DNA of 64,000 nucleotides from Paraglaciecola marina. Its GTDB lineage: Bacteria > Pseudomonadota > Gammaproteobacteria > Enterobacterales > Alteromonadaceae. The DNA lies in the NCBI RefSeq assembly GCF_004360155.1, contig NZ_SAIS01000018.1, forward strand, positions 28,753 to 92,752, given 5' to 3'. The notes below the pieces were generated by a model. That model worked only from the letters and a program-made list of their open reading frames with translations. It made no database searches and was not told where the DNA came from. The translations under genes and the position numbers were made by a program. This document shows, one piece after another, positions 18,881 to 29,343 of this stretch (the stretch's first letter is position 1; every line of letters starts with the position of its first letter).

Positions 18881-19618
18881 TTAACCCATGTACATGCCAC
18901 CATTTACATGAATTGTTTCACCAGTGATATAAGCTGCTTCTTCACTGACTAAAAAACCAACCGCTGCAGCAATCTCTTTAGGATCACCTAAACGATTAGC
19001 AGGGATATCTTTAAAAATATTCTCTTTTTGTTCGTCTGTTAGGGCTTTAGTCATATCTGTATCAATAAAACCAGGGGCAACAACGTTTACTGTTATACCT
19101 CTAGATGCAACTTCACGGGCCATAGACTTGCTAAAACCAATTACCCCCGCTTTAGCCGCTGCATAGTTAGCTTGGCCAGGATTACCTGTTGTCCCAACTA
19201 CTGAGCCAATATTAACGATTCTACCCTTTCTCTTTTTCATCATGCCACGAAGTACTGCTTTTGACATTTTAAAAATAGAAGTGAGGTTAGTATCTATAAT
19301 ACCTTGCCACTCATCATCTTTCATACGCATAAGAAGATTGTCACGGGTAATTCCGGCATTATTTACCAAGATATCTACAGGGCCGTATTCTTCAGTAATT
19401 TCTTTTAAAACATTCGCCATTGAATCAGGATCAGCAACATTTAATACTTTACCAGTACCATCTGATTGCAAATATTCACCAATTGCTTTTGCGCCGTTTT
19501 CAGAAGTTGCAGTTCCTATAACTACCGCACCATCCGCCACTAGACGCTCTGCAATTGCGCGACCAATACCACGGCTTGCGCCTGTTACTAAGGCAATGCT
19601 GCCATTTAATTTAGACAT
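18881..19618 (-). CDS. fabG: 3-oxoacyl-ACP reductase
   Basis: A 245-residue short-chain dehydrogenase that reduces beta-ketoacyl-ACP with NADPH. The Rossmann motif is TGASRGIGRAIA. The catalytic residues are Ser139 (NIGSVVG), Tyr152 and Lys156 (ANYAAAKAGVIGFSK), with NNAG in between. The C-terminus ITGETIHVNGGMYMG is typical of FabG. It follows fabD by 17 bp. Confidence 0.97.
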   Translation of the reverse strand: MSKLNGSIALVTGASRGIGRAIAERLVADGAVVIGTATSENGAKAIGEYLQSDGTGKVLNVADPDSMANVLKEITEEYGPVDILVNNAGITRDNLLMRMKDDEWQGIIDTNLTSIFKMSKAVLRGMMKKRKGRIVNIGSVVGTTGNPGQANYAAAKAGVIGFSKSMAREVASRGITVNVVAPGFIDTDMTKALTDEQKENIFKDIPANRLGDPKEIAAAVGFLVSEEAAYITGETIHVNGGMYMG

Positions 19619-19635
19619 TTGTACTCTCTACTTGA

Positions 19636-20562
19636 CTAGTTTAAGTCTGATACAGACTCTAAAGAACCTATGGCTTTACATGTTAAAGCCTTATTTATAC
19701 GCTTAGTTAAACCTGTAAGCACCTTACCTGGACCGATTTCATATAGGTTATCGACACCTAATTGATGTAATTGGTTCACTGTTTCAGTCCATCTTACTGG
19801 GCTATAAAGCTGAGCAATTAACGCTTTTTTAATTGCTTCAGGATCAGACTCCATCTCAACATCTACATTATTGATAACTGGTATTTGAGGCGCCGTGAAA
19901 TCTATATCATTTAGCAATACTGATAACTTATCTGCTGCAGGCTTCATCAACGCACAATGAGAAGGTACGCTAACAGGTAAAGGTAAGGCTCTTTTAGCCC
20001 CCTGCTCTTTACATAGCTCAGCGGCACGTTCAGCGGCTTCTTTATTTCCCGCAATAACTACTTGCCCTGGTGAGTTAAAATTAACTGCAGCAACTACCAT
20101 ATTAGAATCAACTTGAGCTTGTTCGCAACTGGCAATGACTTTTTCATCTTCCAAACCGATTATTGCGTACATGGCTCCAACACCCTGTGGAACAGCTTCT
20201 TGCATAAATTGTCCACGTGCTTCAACCAATTTAATCGCATCTTTAAAATCAATGACACCCGCACATACTAAGGCAGAATATTCCCCTAAACTATGTCCTG
20301 CCATATAAACTGGTAAAGGCATGTTATTTTCTTTTAACACTTGAAATATTGCATAACTGGCGGCTAATAAAGCTGGTTGGGTTACTTGTGTTTGCCCTAA
20401 CTTTACTTCATCGTTATTTACTACGTCCCATAAATCATATTGCAAAACCTCACTAGCGGCTGCAAATGTATTTTCTACAGTTGGGAATTCAGAGGCTAAG
20501 TCACTCAACATTCCTAAAAACTGTGATCCTTGGCCCGGAAAAACCCATGCTTGTTTACTCAT
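19636..20562 (-). CDS. fabD: Malonyl-CoA:ACP transacylase
   Basis: A 308-residue acyltransferase that loads malonyl groups onto ACP. Visible motifs are FPGQGSQ at the N-terminus, the nucleophile elbow GHSLGEYSALV (Ser91), the conserved Arg in LVEARGQFMQEA, and VPSHCALM with the catalytic His. It lies between fabH (24 bp upstream) and fabG. Confidence 0.97.
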   Translation of the reverse strand: MSKQAWVFPGQGSQFLGMLSDLASEFPTVENTFAAASEVLQYDLWDVVNNDEVKLGQTQVTQPALLAASYAIFQVLKENNMPLPVYMAGHSLGEYSALVCAGVIDFKDAIKLVEARGQFMQEAVPQGVGAMYAIIGLEDEKVIASCEQAQVDSNMVVAAVNFNSPGQVVIAGNKEAAERAAELCKEQGAKRALPLPVSVPSHCALMKPAADKLSVLLNDIDFTAPQIPVINNVDVEMESDPEAIKKALIAQLYSPVRWTETVNQLHQLGVDNLYEIGPGKVLTGLTKRINKALTCKAIGSLESVSDLN

Positions 20563-20586
20563 AAAACATTTCTCTAAATAATTAAA

Positions 20587-21546
20587 TTAATAACGAACTA
20601 AGGCTGATGCCCAAGCAAACCCGCCTCCAAAGGCTTCTAACAACAAATTTTGCCCTCTTTTAATACGGCCATCGCGAATCGCAGTGTCTAAAGCGGTAGG
20701 TACAGTCGCTGCTGAAGTATTGCCATATTTTTCTAGGGTAAGTACCACCTGATCTAATGACATATCTAGCTTCTTAGCCGTTGCTTTAATAATGCGGAAG
20801 TTAGCTTGATGGGGTACTAACCAGTCTAAATCAGATTTTTGCATATTATTGGCAGCCAGTGTTTGCTCTACCACTTCACTTAACTTAGTTACGGCAACTT
20901 TAAATACTTCATTGCCTTTCATGCTGCCCCAGTTTTCGTGAACGGATTGTTCATTTCCTCTTTGAGGGTTGCCGACTGTAAGCAAGTCACCATATGAGCC
21001 AGCAGCATTAATATGAGTGGATAAAATACCTGGTTCTTCACTTGCTTCTATAATAGTTGCACCGGCAGCATCACCAAACAAAATAACCATAGTTCGGTCT
21101 TCTGGATTTATTAAACGGCTTAAACAATCGGTACCAACCACAAGTATACGTTTTGCCATACCTGACTTTATATATTGATCAGCAACGCTCAATGCATAGC
21201 AATAGCCGGCACAAGCAGCGGCAACGTCAAAAGCTGGAATACCATCAATATCTAAGGCCTTTTGAATCTCGCACGCTGTGCTAGGTAATGCGTAGCGACC
21301 TGACGTGGTCGCGCAAACAATCATGTCCAACGATTTAGCGTCGATTCCCGCAGCTTCTAATGCTTTCTGGCTCGCTTCAGTCCCCATAGTTGCAGCGGTT
21401 TCATGTTTGCCAATAATCCTTCTTTCTTTAATACCGGTACGATCTGTAATCCATTCGTCAGACGTGTCAACCATAGTTGATAAGTCGGCATTTGTTCTTA
21501 TTTCGCTTGGGTAGTAACTACCCGTGCCTATTATTCTGGAATTCAT
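20587..21546 (-). CDS. fabH: Beta-ketoacyl-ACP synthase III
   Basis: A 319-residue initiating condensing enzyme that joins acetyl-CoA to malonyl-ACP. The catalytic residues are Cys112 ([14 protein letters not shown]), His in PHQANFRII, and Asn in [26 protein letters not shown] and [14 protein letters not shown] are family signatures. Its start codon directly follows the plsX stop. Confidence 0.97.
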   Translation of the reverse strand: MNSRIIGTGSYYPSEIRTNADLSTMVDTSDEWITDRTGIKERRIIGKHETAATMGTEASQKALEAAGIDAKSLDMIVCATTSGRYALPSTACEIQKALDIDGIPAFDVAAACAGYCYALSVADQYIKSGMAKRILVVGTDCLSRLINPEDRTMVILFGDAAGATIIEASEEPGILSTHINAAGSYGDLLTVGNPQRGNEQSVHENWGSMKGNEVFKVAVTKLSEVVEQTLAANNMQKSDLDWLVPHQANFRIIKATAKKLDMSLDQVVLTLEKYGNTSAATVPTALDTAIRDGRIKRGQNLLLEAFGGGFAWASALVRY

Positions 21547-22575
21547 TTATTCGTGACGCTCCATTAAAGCCGCTTCTATTTTATCTTTTATTTTTTCAGG
21601 AACCTGCATCTCAACTTCTTGTATGGACTTACGAATTGCATACAAAAAAGCCTCTGACGAGGCATTACCATGGCTCTTCACCACAATTCCGCGCAATCCT
21701 ACCAGACTAGCACCATTATACTGGTCGGGTTTCATGCGCAAATATAATCTATGGAAAATCGGTAGAGCTACCTTAGCTAAAATAGAGAAGTACCAATTTT
21801 GTTGGGATACTCTTTTTATTTCTTCGAAAATGAACTTAAATAAGCCTTCCCATGATTTTAATGCAATGTTCCCCACAAAACCGTCTGTCACTATGACGTC
21901 AGCTTTTTCTGAAAAAATATCGTGGCCTTCTATATACCCAATGTAATTGATACTTTTAGAATCCGTTAACAATCTAGCAGTTTGCTTAACTTGATCATTT
22001 CCCTTTATTTCTTCAACGCCCACATTAAGTAAGGCTACTTTTGGTTGATGAATACTACCAATCTGTTCAGCTAAGACTGACCCCATAACAGCATATTGAA
22101 ATAAGACTTCTGAATCGCAGTTGATATTTGCACCTAAATCCAACAAATTGACTTTACCATTATTTTTAGTTGGAATTTGCGTGACTAGCGCTGGCCGGTC
22201 GATACCTGGTAATGTTTTTAATACATAAAAGGCCATGGTTAACAACGCACCAGTATTACCTGCGCTAACACAAGCATCTGCCTTGCCGTCTTGCACAAGG
22301 TCTAAAATTCTACGCATCGACGAATCTTTTTTATGTCTTAATGCATGTGAAGGAGAGTCATCCATTAATACCTCTTGAGAGCATTCAGACAACTCAAGAC
22401 GGTTTTGGATTTCAATAGATTGTTTGTTGAACCATTCAAGCGTGATTGCTTGTGGGCCACACAGTATTATATTTAAGGTAGGGGTTTCTTGCAGTGCTTT
22501 TAATACTGCAGGGAAAATAATATGGGGGCCGTGATCGCCCCCCATGATATCTAACGCTATGGTTAGATGGCTCAA
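21547..22575 (-). CDS. plsX: Phosphate acyltransferase PlsX
   Basis: A 342-residue enzyme that makes acyl-phosphate from acyl-ACP for phospholipid synthesis. It has ALDIMGGDHGP at the N-terminus, HALRHKKDSSMRR, SAGNTGALLTMA, LDLGANINCDSE, NVGVEEIKGN and VTDGFVGNIALKSWEG, all PlsX hallmarks. It lies 20 bp after rpmF and abuts fabH. Confidence 0.97.
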   Translation of the reverse strand: MSHLTIALDIMGGDHGPHIIFPAVLKALQETPTLNIILCGPQAITLEWFNKQSIEIQNRLELSECSQEVLMDDSPSHALRHKKDSSMRRILDLVQDGKADACVSAGNTGALLTMAFYVLKTLPGIDRPALVTQIPTKNNGKVNLLDLGANINCDSEVLFQYAVMGSVLAEQIGSIHQPKVALLNVGVEEIKGNDQVKQTARLLTDSKSINYIGYIEGHDIFSEKADVIVTDGFVGNIALKSWEGLFKFIFEEIKRVSQQNWYFSILAKVALPIFHRLYLRMKPDQYNGASLVGLRGIVVKSHGNASSEAFLYAIRKSIQEVEMQVPEKIKDKIEAALMERHE

Positions 22576-22595
22576 TGTTCTATTACTTTAATAAA

Positions 22596-22766
22596 TTAAA
22601 GAGATAAAACTTTTTTGCCTTTGTAGTAACCATCAGCGGTCACGTGATGACGAACATGCGTCTCACCCGACGTTGAATCTACAGACAAAGCAACAGTACC
22701 AAGCGCATCGTGTGAACGACGCATACCACGCTTTGAACGAGCTTTTTTACTCTTCTGTACAGCCAT
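22596..22766 (-). CDS. rpmF: 50S ribosomal protein L32
   Basis: A 56-residue basic ribosomal protein read directly from the sequence: it begins [20 protein letters not shown] and contains [15 protein letters not shown] near the end. This matches bacterial L32 of the zinc-free type (no Cys pairs). It lies 10 bp after yceD and 20 bp before plsX, the conserved gammaproteobacterial order, and probably shares their transcript. Confidence 0.97.
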   Translation of the reverse strand: MAVQKSKKARSKRGMRRSHDALGTVALSVDSTSGETHVRHHVTADGYYKGKKVLSL

Positions 22767-22776
22767 TATTTTACTC

Positions 22777-23304
22777 CTAGTCTCGCTTAAGTTCTTTCAA
22801 AACCGCGAACGGGTTTGGACGTTCATCGGCCGGTTCAATTTTTCCAAAACTCATTTTGTCTCGCTTTTGTTTGCAATCCTCCTCTGCATGAAGGGCTACA
22901 ATAGGCAAAGATAAAATCAGTTCATCTTCAAGACACTGAAATAAATTGATTTCTCCGTGGTCATCGACCTCTACCGGTTCGTAAACATCCGGTAATTCAT
23001 CTTCGTCTTCTTCTTCAGAACCCTGCACAGGACTGAAACAAAAAGATACATCCATAGGATGTTCAAAGACTTCATTACATCTTTCACAGCGTAGTGATGT
23101 TAAGCATGCCATTTGACCTTGAAAATAAGTAAGACCCTGCTCGTCTTTTGCAAACTTAATTTCAACATCAATTTCACTGGCAACATCAGCAACCATCCCA
23201 AGCAATCTTGGCATATCAGATGCTAAAATAACTCCCCTATAATCGGAACGTTTATTAGCACTTTTTACTGGGTCCAATCGCTTGGGTAATTTCACTTTCT
23301 GCAT
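22777..23304 (-). CDS. yceD: YceD family (DUF177) 23S rRNA accumulation protein
   Basis: A 175-residue DUF177 protein. The start [19 protein letters not shown], the CERC pair, the acidic stretch [17 protein letters not shown] and the C-terminal [13 protein letters not shown] match E. coli YceD, which is linked to 23S rRNA accumulation. It is the first gene of the long leftward operon. Its start lies only 11 nt after a promoter -10 box, which implies a very short leader. Confidence 0.92.
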   Translation of the reverse strand: MQKVKLPKRLDPVKSANKRSDYRGVILASDMPRLLGMVADVASEIDVEIKFAKDEQGLTYFQGQMACLTSLRCERCNEVFEHPMDVSFCFSPVQGSEEEDEDELPDVYEPVEVDDHGEINLFQCLEDELILSLPIVALHAEEDCKQKRDKMSFGKIEPADERPNPFAVLKELKRD

Positions 23305-23343
23305 AGCGCGCGCATATTATAGTTTCAGCGTTTATTAGTCAAA
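23305..23343 (-). promoter_or_regulatory. Sigma-70-type promoter of the yceD-rpmF-plsX-fab operon
   Basis: On the minus strand a perfect TATAAT lies at 23321-23316. TTGACT is at 23342-23337 (15-base spacer), or TTTGAC one base further up (16-base spacer). The expected transcription start falls about 4-5 nt before the yceD ATG. Confidence 0.6.
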
Positions 23344-23394
23344 GAAAATATCAGAGAAATTATCACGAGCTTACTAGGTGGATCCTAGGTTAAT

Positions 23395-24039
23395 ATGGCT
23401 ACTATCCAAATTACTAATTGTAACCTTGTTCAACCAATGAAAATAGTACTTGCTTCTAGCTCTCTTTACAGACAATCAGTTTTGCAAAAATTAAACATTC
23501 CATTTTCTTCATTAGCACCTGATATTAATGAGTCAGCTAATCTGGATGAAACAATAGAGGAACAAGTTATAAGGCTTGCGGAGCAAAAAGCTAAATCAGT
23601 TTCAAATAAACTTAAAGACAAACAAGCCTATGTAATTGGTTCTGACCAACTTGCTAGCCTTAATGGTATTGTTCTCGGAAAGCCGGGTGATTATATTCGT
23701 GCAAAACAACAATTAATGAGTGCAAGTGGCCAAACTGTAAAGTTTTACACTGGGTTATGTTTGTTTTGTGCAAATAAAAACTTAATAGAAACAATTGTTG
23801 ATGTATATGAAGTCACATTTAAACGATTAACAGAAACACAAATAGACACCTACTTAACTATTGAGAAACCTTTTGACTGCGCGGGCAGTTTTAAAAGTGA
23901 GGGGCTAGGTATTGCTTTATTCTCATCACTTAAGGGTACAGATCCCAATAGTTTAGTTGGACTACCATTAATTCGTCTAATTGAGTTATTTGATAAAATG
24001 TCTGTTGATATCTTTGACTTTATGCAAAATCCTAATTAA
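23395..24039 (+). CDS. yceF: Maf-family nucleotide pyrophosphatase (YceF type)
   Basis: A Maf/HAM1-fold pyrophosphatase of the YceF subfamily, which hydrolyses m7GTP and related modified nucleotides. Visible are IVLASSSLYRQSVLQKL (Maf signature), VIGSDQLASLNG, GKPGDYIRAKQQL, SASGQTVKFYTGL and CAGSFKSEGLGIALF. The subfamily residues resemble E. coli YceF, not YhdE. The first start, ATG 23395, has a weak TAGG site; ATG 23437 (MKIVLASSS) would match family N-termini better, so the start is uncertain. It is divergent from yceD. Confidence 0.9.
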   Translation: MATIQITNCNLVQPMKIVLASSSLYRQSVLQKLNIPFSSLAPDINESANLDETIEEQVIRLAEQKAKSVSNKLKDKQAYVIGSDQLASLNGIVLGKPGDYIRAKQQLMSASGQTVKFYTGLCLFCANKNLIETIVDVYEVTFKRLTETQIDTYLTIEKPFDCAGSFKSEGLGIALFSSLKGTDPNSLVGLPLIRLIELFDKMSVDIFDFMQNPN

Positions 24040-24677
24040 ACAATCTCTGTTAATTCACTCAAAGAATCAATGATTGCTATCGGTTTGTAGCGCATTAAGG
24101 TCTTACTTTCATGAACGCCGAAACTCACTGCAACCCTATCCATGCCGATAGACTCTGCCATTTCCATGTCATAAATTGTATCACCTACCATTACAACTTC
24201 ACTAACTTGTAAATTTAGTTCCGCTAATATTTGCTTGAGCATATCAGGAGACGGCTTACTGTTGGCATCATCTGCCGTCCTTGAAGTGGTGAACAAATGG
24301 CCGGTATTAGAATGCAACAAATTATGCTCTAACCCTAGTCTCGCTTTTCCTGTAGCAACAGCTAAGACATGTCCTCTAGACTTTAACTCTTCGAGCATAT
24401 CTAAGGCCCCTTCAAACATTGGGCTACTAATTTGAGAATGGTTTTTAAAATGTTCTTTATAGGTGACCATTAGCTTTATTGCTTCTTCATGATCATCAAT
24501 TGAGAAGAGCTTTTTTAGAGCAGGCAATAAACTTATTCCGATAACATTTTTTGCTTCGTTATAGCTTGGTACAGGTAATCCAAAATGTTTAGCACTGATC
24601 TGCATGCTTTCTACAATTTTTGTTACAGAATCCATTAAGGTTCCATCCCAATCAAAAATTATTGCCTTATATTTCAC
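24036..24677 (-). CDS. HAD-superfamily hydrolase (Gph-like)
   Basis: A 213-residue HAD phosphatase with motif [10 protein letters not shown] (nucleophile Asp), an alpha-helical cap, motif [12 protein letters not shown], and motif [14 protein letters not shown]...[19 protein letters not shown]. The closest relatives are phosphoglycolate phosphatase or pyrophosphatase PpaX-like proteins; the substrate is not defined. It overlaps the end of rluC by 11 bp, as is common for the rluC-linked HAD gene in marine gammaproteobacteria. Confidence 0.88.
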   Translation of the reverse strand: MKYKAIIFDWDGTLMDSVTKIVESMQISAKHFGLPVPSYNEAKNVIGISLLPALKKLFSIDDHEEAIKLMVTYKEHFKNHSQISSPMFEGALDMLEELKSRGHVLAVATGKARLGLEHNLLHSNTGHLFTTSRTADDANSKPSPDMLKQILAELNLQVSEVVMVGDTIYDMEMAESIGMDRVAVSFGVHESKTLMRYKPIAIIDSLSELTEIV

Positions 24678-25620
24678 TTCTCAACCTTTTTAAAACATTT
24701 ATTAACTGTAATTCTAATGGAGCTTTAAAGCTGACCCTTTCCTCGGTGTTAGGATGTATAAACGCTAAAGAATGAGCATGTAAAAATAAGCGCTTAAGTC
24801 CAAGATTTTTTGTTCTTGTTTCAAATTCAGCATCTCCATATCGATCATCACATGCTATTGGATGACCCGCATGTAAACAATGCACCCTAATTTGGTGAGT
24901 ACGACCTGTAATGGGAGAGGCTTCGACTAAAGTAGCTTGATTAAAAAGCTCTAAAATTCGGTACCGAGTTTCTGAAGGCTTACCTTCATCATTCACTAAC
25001 ACCATACGCTCACCAGATTTTAAAGTATTTTTAAGTAACGGAGCTTTAACTTTAAATCGATTCGCTGGCCATTCACCTGCTACTAATGCTTGATAACGCT
25101 TATCTACTTTTCTATCTCTTAATTGTTCGTGTAAGTTTTTTAACGCCGAACGACGTTTAGCGATCAATAAACAACCGGATGTATCTCTATCAAGCCTATG
25201 TACTAGTTCTAAAAATTTTTGCTGTGGTCTTAATGCTCTAAGCCCCTCAATCACACCAAAACTTAGACCACTACCACCATGGACTGCGGTACCTGAAGGT
25301 TTATTAAGTACAATTATCCAATCATCTTCATATAGAATACTCGCTTCTAAACTAGACACTTTCTCTAACTTTGTTGAAGGCAACGCCGTGGGTTCTGATA
25401 CTCTAATGGGAGGAATACGTAATTCATCATGAGCACATAACTTGTACTCTGGCTTGACTCTTTTCTTGTTAACACGCACCTCACCCTTTCGTAAAATACG
25501 ATAAATGAGGCTTTTAGGTACTCCTTTTAATAAAGTACGCAAATAGTTATCTATCCTTTGACCTTCAAGGTCGGGATCGACGGTTATAAATTGAACTTTT
25601 TCAAATAATAGGTCTGCCAT
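24667..25620 (-). CDS. rluC: 23S rRNA pseudouridine synthase RluC
   Basis: A 317-residue RluA-family enzyme that modifies 23S rRNA at positions 955, 2504 and 2580 in E. coli. It has an N-terminal S4 RNA-binding domain (about residues 20-75, [21 protein letters not shown]) and the catalytic motif [15 protein letters not shown] (Asp144, same numbering as E. coli). The C-terminal GRTHQIRVH is conserved. It is divergent from rne, as in E. coli. Confidence 0.94.
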   Translation of the reverse strand: MADLLFEKVQFITVDPDLEGQRIDNYLRTLLKGVPKSLIYRILRKGEVRVNKKRVKPEYKLCAHDELRIPPIRVSEPTALPSTKLEKVSSLEASILYEDDWIIVLNKPSGTAVHGGSGLSFGVIEGLRALRPQQKFLELVHRLDRDTSGCLLIAKRRSALKNLHEQLRDRKVDKRYQALVAGEWPANRFKVKAPLLKNTLKSGERMVLVNDEGKPSETRYRILELFNQATLVEASPITGRTHQIRVHCLHAGHPIACDDRYGDAEFETRTKNLGLKRLFLHAHSLAFIHPNTEERVSFKAPLELQLINVLKRLRSEI

Positions 25621-25673
25621 ATCCGGCGTATTCTAACTGAATTTTAATAATAGTTGTCTAGTATTTTAATTTC

Positions 25674-25703
25674 TTGCCAGTATTACCGATTTAATGTGAT
25701 AAT
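25674..25703 (+). promoter_or_regulatory. Candidate rne promoter
   Basis: TTGCCA (25674-25679) is separated by 18 bp from GATAAT (25698-25703), which is preceded by TGT, an extended -10. A start near 25710 would give a leader of about 500 nt for rne. Confidence 0.5.
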
Positions 25704-25704
25704 A

Positions 25705-26208
25705 CGCGAGTTTTCATACATGAAGTAAATGTATAAAACAAAATAATGAATTAAATGTTCTGTATGCATAAACGACCAAAAGTCGTAAACATAGATTGCT
25801 CACCAGTTTCGGTGAACCAACAGTGAAGTGTGTAACTTTTCACTGATTATGGTTAAACAGAACGCTTACATCAGCGATATAAATATCTTACTGAACGCAT
25901 ACGATGTAAAGAAGACGAATTGAATTGACAATATATTTGAACATATATAAAGCCAAATAATAGAGCTAAGTATTTCGAATATAATAAGTTTTAAAGTATA
26001 TATTTTTATCTAAACTGCAGCCGTGTTTAGAGCCTATCAACATATAGGTAAAGTGTTTGAAAGTAATGCATTAAATAATTAATGGCAATTACACGTACAA
26101 AAAAACTTAACTAAAAGTATACAGTCGTGAGGCTGGATCAAACAGGTGTCTAATCACTTAGTCATTCTTTACTTAGTAGCGGTCGGTACATTACTGAGCT
26201 AAATAAGA
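25705..26208 (+). promoter_or_regulatory. Long structured rne 5' leader
   Basis: About 500 nt without a gene precede rne. Visible hairpins include CACC-AGTTTC-GGTG (about 25801-25814) and CAGTGAA/TTTTCACTG (about 25820-25844). Near the 3' end, CGTGAGGCTGG (about 26127) followed by GTGTCTAATCAC resembles the end of the E. coli rne leader (CGTGAGGTTGG, then GACTAGACAC). In E. coli this leader is cleaved by RNase E and mediates autoregulation; the same role is inferred here. Confidence 0.55.
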
Positions 26209-29148
26209 ATGAAAAGAATGTTAATCAATGGTACTCAGCAAGAAGAATTGCGAGTAGCACTTGTAGATGGGCAAAAGTTGTATGACTTGGACATAGAAAG
26301 TCCAGGACACGAACAAAAAAAAGCCAATATATATAAAGGTACAATCACCCGAGTAGAACCTAGTTTAGAAGCAGCATTTGTAGATTACGGTGCAGAAAGA
26401 CATGGTTTTTTACCTCTCAAAGAAATAGGTAGAACCTACTTCCCAAAAGGCTATAAGTTTGAAGGCCGCCCTAATATTAAAGAGGTCATCAAAGAAGGCC
26501 AAGAAGTAATAATTCAAATTGATAAAGAAGAACGTGGCCAAAAAGGCGCAGCGTTAACCACCTTTATTAGCTTAGCAGGTAGTTACCTAGTATTAATGCC
26601 AAACAACCCTCGTGCAGGTGGTATTTCTCGTCGTATTGAAGGTGATGAAAGAACTGAATTAAAAGCGGCGTTAAGTGGATTAAATCTACCCGACGGTATG
26701 GGGTTAATCGTAAGAACAGCAGGTGTTGGAAAATCATCTGAAGAGTTAGCCTACGATTTAGACTATCTAGTATCAGGCTGGGGTCGTATTAAAGAAATGG
26801 CCGACTCTCGCCCAGCGCCTTTCTTAATTCATCAAGAAAGTGACGTAGTAGTTCGTGCAATACGTGACTACCTAAGACGTGATATCGGCGAAATACTGAT
26901 TGATAAAACAGCAGTACACGAACGTGCCTTAAAGCATGTTGAACAAATGCGTCCAGATTATGCAAATCGTGTAAAGCTATACAAAGGTGACGTACCTCTA
27001 TTCAGTCATTACCAAATTGAAAGTCAAATAGAATCGGCCTTCCAACGTGAAGTGCGATTACCTTCAGGCGGCTCTATTGTTATTGACCCAACAGAAGCTT
27101 TAATCTCTATTGATATCAACTCTGCCCGTGCAACAAAAGGCAGCGATATTGAAGAAACAGCATTTAATACTAACTTAGAAGCAGCTGATGAAATCGCTAG
27201 GCAGTTACGCCTTAGAGATGCGGGTGGTTTAGTGGTAATAGACTTCATTGATATGACACCAGTACGTCATCAAAGAGAAGTAGAAAACCGCATGAAAGAA
27301 GCAGTTAGAGGAGACCGAGCTAGAGTGCAACTTGGTCGTATTTCTCGTTTCGGTTTATTAGAAATGTCTCGCCAGCGTTTACGTCCTTCTTTAGGTGATT
27401 CTGCTCACAATGTATGTCCACGTTGTAGTGGTCATGGCACGGTACGTGGTACAGAATCCTTAGCCTTATCTGTTTTACGGATAATGGAAGAAGAAAGTAT
27501 TAAAGACAATACAGGTCAAATAGAGGCACAATTGCCTGTTAATGTTGCAACCTATTTACTTAATGAAAAACGTAAGTCAGTAAGAAGCATAGAAAAACGT
27601 CACACAGTTCAGTTGGTTATTATTCCTAATCCGAACATGGAAACACCTCATTACAGTATTTCTCGTCGTAGACCCGATGAAGCTTTACAAGATATGAGTT
27701 ATAACTTGCCTCTTATTGAGCAAGAAGAAACCATTACCGATAAAACAGTGGCGCCAGCGTTAGCAAAAGAGCAACCAGCTTTACAAAGCCTTATAGAGCC
27801 CAATAAAACCAGGCCAACTCAAGTAGCAAGTAAACCAGCTGCAGAAGAAAGCTTGCTGACTAAGATTGGTAAATGGTTCCAAGGCTTACTAAAAGAAGAA
27901 CCTAAAGAAGTACCAAAGAAAAATACTCGTACACGTAATCAAAATGGTAGCCAGCGTAAAGGCAAGAATAGCCGTAATGATCGTAACAAACGAAATGGCA
28001 AAAACTACGAACGTAACGAGAAGAATGATCGTGGCGAGCGTAATGACCGTAACGACAAGTCAACAAAACGGAATGATCGTTCAGAGCGCAAACCAAGAAA
28101 CGACAATCGTAAGCCTCGTCGTAACGATAAAGCCCACGACACAGAAGCTCAAACCAATCAAAATCAAGAGGTTCATAATAATGTTCCTGCTAAGAAAAAG
28201 GAGAAGGTTGCAGAGCGTCGTAAGCGCAGAGACACTAGGCGTAGTGTGAGAGTAGAATCAGAAAAGGTTGAAAATACCAAATCTGCTGCTTTGGCTACTA
28301 AAGAAGAAACTACAAACGTTGAGCACATAGATACTAATTCAGTACCCAGTGTTACGACCGCAGCGACGAATGTAAATACTAGTATTCCTGCAGTAGAGAC
28401 TAGTCCTGCAAATGTAGAAGCCACAACTGAAAAAGTCGAAACTTCTACTGTATCTAATGACGAAGAGCAAAAGCCACGTACACGTAGCCGTCGCTCACCT
28501 CGCCATGTTAGAGCTGCCGGTCAAAAACGCCGTAAAGAAACCGAAGTATCTGATGATACAGCCGTTGAAAACAAAACCGCTGATATTACAGAGGCAAACG
28601 GTGTTGACACGATTAAGGTTGAAACCCAAGTAGCAGAAGAAGGTAATAAAGCTCCAGACGTTAAGCTAACTCAAGCCGAGCCAAGTGCTAAGCAAGATGA
28701 GTTACAATTTGATGAGCCGGCAAAAGTTGAGGAAACACCTGTTCCCGTAGTTGAACAAGCAACCCCTGAACAGGTTTCTTTAGAGTTATCAGATGACGAA
28801 CCTAAAGCCATCGAGCCTACACCTGCTCCTGCTGAAACAGCCCCTGTTGTTGAAGCAAAAGCTGTAGAACTAGAGGCGCCCAAAGAGAAGGCTTTAGAAG
28901 CACCTATTAAAGCTAAGGTAGCTCCAAAAGCCACCTCTTTGAAAGTGTCGAAAAAGGTTAAGTCACAATCTGTTTCAGCACCTATGGCAAGACCTGCAGA
29001 AATTACTGAAGACTTTGCTGAGGTTAATATTGGCTCTTTAGCTGACGAAGCTCGCCCAGAGCTTACACGTTCAACTAAAACAGCGGCAATATTAAGTGCA
29101 TCTAATAAGGCTACAGCACCAGCGTTTAGACCAGGAACAGACTCTTAG
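26209..29148 (+). CDS. rne: Ribonuclease E
   Basis: A 979-residue endoribonuclease, the core of the RNA degradosome. The N-terminal half has the S1 domain ([24 protein letters not shown]) and the DNase I-like catalytic site with Asp302 ([12 protein letters not shown]) and Asp345 (VVIDFIDM). The zinc-link is CPRC (Cys403/Cys406). The C-terminal half from about residue 560 is disordered. It has an Arg/Asn/Asp-rich RNA-binding stretch ([16 protein letters not shown]) and a long acidic/Ala-Pro region that would carry partner-binding microdomains. It starts MKRMLIN as in E. coli. Confidence 0.97.
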   Translation: MKRMLINGTQQEELRVALVDGQKLYDLDIESPGHEQKKANIYKGTITRVEPSLEAAFVDYGAERHGFLPLKEIGRTYFPKGYKFEGRPNIKEVIKEGQEVIIQIDKEERGQKGAALTTFISLAGSYLVLMPNNPRAGGISRRIEGDERTELKAALSGLNLPDGMGLIVRTAGVGKSSEELAYDLDYLVSGWGRIKEMADSRPAPFLIHQESDVVVRAIRDYLRRDIGEILIDKTAVHERALKHVEQMRPDYANRVKLYKGDVPLFSHYQIESQIESAFQREVRLPSGGSIVIDPTEALISIDINSARATKGSDIEETAFNTNLEAADEIARQLRLRDAGGLVVIDFIDMTPVRHQREVENRMKEAVRGDRARVQLGRISRFGLLEMSRQRLRPSLGDSAHNVCPRCSGHGTVRGTESLALSVLRIMEEESIKDNTGQIEAQLPVNVATYLLNEKRKSVRSIEKRHTVQLVIIPNPNMETPHYSISRRRPDEALQDMSYNLPLIEQEETITDKTVAPALAKEQPALQSLIEPNKTRPTQVASKPAAEESLLTKIGKWFQGLLKEEPKEVPKKNTRTRNQNGSQRKGKNSRNDRNKRNGKNYERNEKNDRGERNDRNDKSTKRNDRSERKPRNDNRKPRRNDKAHDTEAQTNQNQEVHNNVPAKKKEKVAERRKRRDTRRSVRVESEKVENTKSAALATKEETTNVEHIDTNSVPSVTTAATNVNTSIPAVETSPANVEATTEKVETSTVSNDEEQKPRTRSRRSPRHVRAAGQKRRKETEVSDDTAVENKTADITEANGVDTIKVETQVAEEGNKAPDVKLTQAEPSAKQDELQFDEPAKVEETPVPVVEQATPEQVSLELSDDEPKAIEPTPAPAETAPVVEAKAVELEAPKEKALEAPIKAKVAPKATSLKVSKKVKSQSVSAPMARPAEITEDFAEVNIGSLADEARPELTRSTKTAAILSASNKATAPAFRPGTDS

Positions 29149-29180
29149 TCTTAGTAAAAACTAGCGCTAGCTAACATTAT

Positions 29181-29215
29181 ATGCCGTGGGGTAACTCCCC
29201 ACGGCATTTTTAATT
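29181..29215 (+). terminator. Rho-independent terminator of rne
   Basis: A perfect 9-bp stem (GCCGTGGGG/CCCCACGGC, 29183-29205) with a TAACT loop is followed by ATTTTTAATTT. Confidence 0.85.
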
Positions 29216-29343
29216 TATAGGTGTGGTGCTATTGTCGCTTATTTGCTGTATCCTCCCGCGACTTATTTTAGCCGTTCATATTTCAAACAAAGCATGGGCT
29301 TAGTTTGACACTATTGCTAATCACCTAATTTTGAGAATTATCT

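Noticed and set aside
27902..28934. Several open frames on both strands over the rne C-terminal region
   Set aside because: They are shadows of the low-complexity Arg/Asn/Ala-rich coding sequence.
28450..29148. Repetitive-looking Ala/Pro/Glu coding sequence
   Set aside because: Normal for the disordered scaffold half of RNase E, not a DNA repeat element.
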